Assembly: GCA_020028195.1 (NCBI GenBank)
Contig: JAHWYE010000078.1
Coordinates: 1-7,173, forward strand
Origin: Nitrospirota bacterium
GTDB taxonomy: Bacteria > Nitrospirota > Nitrospiria > Nitrospirales > Nitrospiraceae
Reading direction: 5' to 3'
Length of the DNA: 7,173 bases
Shown: positions 6,058-7,173 of the stretch, one piece after another
Position numbering within the stretch: position 1 is the stretch's first letter
Layout: every line of letters starts with the position of its first letter
Translations under genes and position numbers: made by a program
Notes under the pieces: model-generated
Database searches by the model: none
What the model saw: the letters and a program-made list of their open reading frames with translations, nothing else
What the model was told of the DNA's origin: nothing

Positions 6058-6094
6058 CCCGAGAATCCCTCCCGCGCACGTTACTAGAGGCACG

Positions 6095-6123
6095 AGTATA
6101 GCGGTCTGGATACGTTTCTGCAA
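6095..6123 (-). promoter_or_regulatory. Sigma70-type promoter of the zinc-ribbon gene
   Basis: On the minus strand TTGCAG (plus 6118-6123) and TATACT (plus 6095-6100) are exactly 17 bases apart, close to the ideal housekeeping promoter. Transcription would begin near 6088 and give a leader of about 30 bases containing the GGGAGG ribosome binding site. The -35 box ends ten bases from the large palindrome that starts at 6133. Confidence 0.7.
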
Positions 6124-6132
6124 CTGCGCTAG

Positions 6133-6256
6133 CAGGATGTTGAAAAAGGCCTCCAGCTTTGTTCTCGCGTCGCTTAAAGCCTCAACGTACGGGACTGAGT
6201 ACGCTTCGGCTTCTCACTCGCTGCGACCGCGCTGGACGGCCTTTTTGAACATCCTG
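6133..6256. repeat. 124-base imperfect palindrome (miniature-element or REP-like)
   Basis: The outer arms are CAGGATGTTGAAAAAGGCC (6133-6151) and GGCCTTTTTGAACATCCTG (6238-6256), complementary at 18 of 19 positions; the exception is G6142 against G6247. Pairing continues with TCCAGC (6152-6157) against GCTGGA (6231-6236) after one bulged base. After a weaker middle part it resumes with AAGCC (6177-6181) against GGCTT (6208-6212) and CGTAC (6186-6190) against GTACG (6199-6203), around an eight-base loop. As RNA it would fold into one long rod. The layout fits a non-coding mobile repeat such as a MITE or a large REP-type element. I see no target-site duplication at its edges and no transposase in the window. 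Confidence 0.82.
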
Positions 6257-6315
6257 GACTCCGGCGTTGACCCAGTCCTGGCACGTGGACCCGAATTCCT
6301 TGATCCTTCGAGGCA

Positions 6316-6333
6316 GGTGTTTTTCAACACCCC
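6316..6333. repeat. Small hairpin resembling the palindrome's terminal arm
   Basis: GGTGTT (6316-6321) and AACACC (6326-6331) form a perfect six-base-pair stem around TTTC. The segment TTTTTCAACACCC (6321-6333) matches the complement of the palindrome's left arm, TTTTTCAACATCC, at 12 of 13 bases. It may be the remnant of a second element end, or coincidence in a T-rich stretch. Confidence 0.45.
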
Positions 6334-6424
6334 GCTGAATGGCGGAGGTCTCATTTGGAATCAGCGGCTCAGGTCGACGGAGGCCGGTAGGGCCTTGAGG
6401 TGTTGTGATAAACTCCAGGCAGGT

Positions 6425-6452
6425 TTGACGGCCTCCAGGCCTCCGGTATAAT
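6425..6452 (+). promoter_or_regulatory. Near-consensus sigma70-type promoter of the phosphatase gene
   Basis: TTGACG (6425-6430) and a perfect TATAAT (6447-6452) are 16 bases apart. The expected start of transcription, about seven bases after the TATAAT, is near 6459, only one or two bases before the ATG at 6461. The spacer is built from a direct repeat, GGCCTCC (6430-6436 and 6438-6444), and CTCCAGGC occurs at 6413-6420 and 6433-6440, twenty bases apart. These repeats could be a regulator binding site, but no regulator is known. Confidence 0.75.
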
Positions 6453-6460
6453 GGAACGCT

Positions 6461-6943
6461 ATGCACATCATTACAGACTCGCTGTTGGTTGGGAACGTCG
6501 AGGATGCAAAAAAGCTGCCGTCATCCATAGGCGGCCTGCTCTTTGTCGCGGCTGAATATGAGCTCAACCCGCCACGGGGCATTGCCTACGCGCGCATTCC
6601 GCTCAAGGAATTCACCGAAGCTGATCCCCATGACGTGGAAAGAGCTGTGGCATGGTTAGAGTGGCATCTGTCCTCAGGGCGTGTGATCGTCTGCTGTCGA
6701 GCCGGGATGGGGCGTTCCGTCTCAGTAGTCATCGCGTATCTCTGTTGCGTCAAGGGCATGAGATATGTCCAGGCGGTGGCCTTAGCGAAGGCACGACGTC
6801 CTGGAACGACGCCGCTTCCGAACCTTGAACAGACGATCAAAGAAGTCCAACAGTTGAGACTGCCGCGTGAGCACAAGGAGCACGACCAACCGAAGGACCA
6901 AACTACCGCCCGGCGTCGGGCCAAGAATCCAGCCTCGCGCTGA
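6461..6943 (+). CDS. Dual-specificity/tyrosine phosphatase-like protein
   Basis: This 160-residue cytoplasmic protein belongs to the cysteine-based protein tyrosine/dual-specificity phosphatases. The phosphate-binding loop is C79-R-A-G-M-G-R85-S86, with C79 as the expected nucleophile and R85 as the phosphate-holding arginine. The residue before the nucleophile, usually His, is Cys here (C78). The N-terminal start (ITDSLLVGNVEDA) matches the family's 'i...LylGn...a' opening, which supports the ATG at 6461. The acidic stretch KEFTEADPHD (49-58) lies where the general acid is expected, with E50 or D55 as candidates. ARRPGTTPLPNLEQ (111-124) matches the common 'RP...p...' ending of the domain. 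After residue 135 comes a hydrophilic basic tail, probably disordered. There is no ribosome binding site, and the promoter implies an almost leaderless mRNA. The substrate (phosphoprotein, phosphoinositide or RNA) is unknown. The following glycosylase gene may overlap its end. Confidence 0.87.
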   Translation: MHIITDSLLVGNVEDAKKLPSSIGGLLFVAAEYELNPPRGIAYARIPLKEFTEADPHDVERAVAWLEWHLSSGRVIVCCRAGMGRSVSVVIAYLCCVKGMRYVQAVALAKARRPGTTPLPNLEQTIKEVQQLRLPREHKEHDQPKDQTTARRRAKNPASR

Positions 6944-7173
6944 CCCCCAACTCGATGTCCCTCAAGCTCTGCGGACCTTGCAGAGCGACATCGTCTCCTG
7001 CACAATCTGCTCGACCATGAACCCTTGGCGAAAGTTCGGGCCTGAGGTGTACGGTGATGCCGCCACCGGCTATCTGCTGGTCGGCGAGGCGCCGGGCTAT
7101 GTCAGTTGGCGAAAGCGACGACGCTTCATTGGTCCGGCGGGGATGCTGATCCGGCGCGCCCTATGGAGTATCA
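6867..7173 (+). CDS. Uracil-DNA glycosylase family protein, N-terminal part (3'-truncated)
   Basis: A reading frame open to the right edge encodes the first part of a family 4/5-type uracil-DNA glycosylase, which removes uracil from DNA in base-excision repair. LLVGEAPG (codons starting at 7077) matches the uracil-binding loop of the superfamily. RRRFIGPAGMLIRRAL (from about 7110) matches the next conserved element, 'PF.GpAG.lLd..L'. An upstream CxxC (codons at 6999 and 7008) fits the first two ligands of the family's [4Fe-4S] cluster. The acidic residues that often follow GEAPG in family 4 are missing; YVSWRK is there instead. The start is uncertain. The GTG at 6867 would overlap the phosphatase gene by 77 bases without a good ribosome binding site. 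A TTG at 6978 would cut the helix that normally precedes CxxC. Family assignment is fairly sure, activity is not. Confidence 0.75.
   Translation, partial: MSTRSTTNRRTKLPPGVGPRIQPRADPQLDVPQALRTLQSDIVSCTICSTMNPWRKFGPEVYGDAATGYLLVGEAPGYVSWRKRRRFIGPAGMLIRRALWSI

Larger units (their letters stand above)
6124..6460. other. 337-base intergenic region without a convincing gene
   Basis: This stretch separates two divergently transcribed units, the zinc-ribbon gene leftward and the phosphatase gene rightward. It holds the 124-base palindrome at 6133-6256, a small hairpin with arm-like sequence at 6316-6333, and the phosphatase promoter at 6425-6452. Frames that stay open through it on either strand lack a ribosome binding site and show no recognisable protein features, so I call no gene. 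The part from 6334 to 6412 shows nothing I can name. Confidence 0.7.

Noticed and set aside
6058..6123. Longer TTG start of the zinc-ribbon gene with a hydrophobic N-terminus resembling a signal peptide
   Set aside because: The TTG lies in the -35 box and the stretch encloses the -10 box of a good promoter. The ATG at 6055-6057 has a ribosome binding site.
5891..6451. Plus-strand open frame of 186 codons running through the zinc-ribbon gene and the palindrome
   Set aside because: It has no ribosome binding site, is antisense to the zinc-ribbon gene and then translates the palindromic repeat. It is probably a spurious repeat-derived frame.
6182..6466. Minus-strand open frame of 94 codons in the intergenic region
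   Set aside because: It reads back through the phosphatase promoter and the palindrome, is Arg/Pro-rich, and has no recognisable feature.
1..7173. CRISPR arrays, tRNA or rRNA genes, transposases, phage genes
   Set aside because: I saw no regularly spaced direct repeats of CRISPR size, no tRNA-like cloverleaf or rRNA sequence, and no transposase, integrase or phage protein in any frame.

Overview
The window looks like a chromosomal segment of a moderately GC-rich bacterium. The best guess is Nitrospira or a relative (Nitrospirota). This is inferred from a five-gene, aerobic-type 2-oxoacid:ferredoxin oxidoreductase cluster like those of Hydrogenobacter, Aquifex and Nitrospira, which use it for the reductive TCA cycle. 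No taxonomic marker gene is present, so the assignment is tentative.

Positions 1-3854 hold one plus-strand operon in the order porB (3' end only), porG, porD, porE-like, porA. Gaps are short and most starts have a good ribosome binding site. The operon closes with a strong intrinsic terminator. Together these subunits would make a thiamine-diphosphate enzyme that interconverts an acyl-CoA plus CO2 and a 2-oxoacid using ferredoxin electrons. The substrate, pyruvate or 2-oxoglutarate, cannot be settled from sequence alone. Between porE and porA lies a 106-base gap filled with inverted heptanucleotide repeats, and PorA begins with an unusual repeated N-terminal extension.

Positions 3881-5459 hold a small minus-strand helical protein of unknown function and, divergent from it, a plus-strand Rsm22-family (METTL17-like) methyltransferase-fold protein. 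The latter keeps both the S-adenosylmethionine loop and four cysteines matching the iron-sulfur site of its mitochondrial relatives.

Positions 5465-6123 hold a minus-strand pair: a tandem zinc-ribbon protein with a clear promoter, followed by a small charged protein. Their transcription converges on the Rsm22 gene with only five bases between stop codons.

Positions 6124-6460 contain no convincing gene. They hold a 124-base imperfect palindrome and a possible extra copy of its arm. The region ends in a near-consensus promoter whose start site would lie almost on the next start codon, so that gene is probably leaderless. It encodes a dual-specificity/tyrosine phosphatase-like protein. It is followed, possibly with overlap, by the 5' part of a divergent uracil-DNA glycosylase family gene cut by the window edge.

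I see no wholly new multi-gene system. The most unusual items are the palindromic element, the inverted heptad repeats inside the operon, the repeated PorA extension with only synonymous differences, the probable leaderless phosphatase gene, and the cysteine-rich PorE-like subunit.
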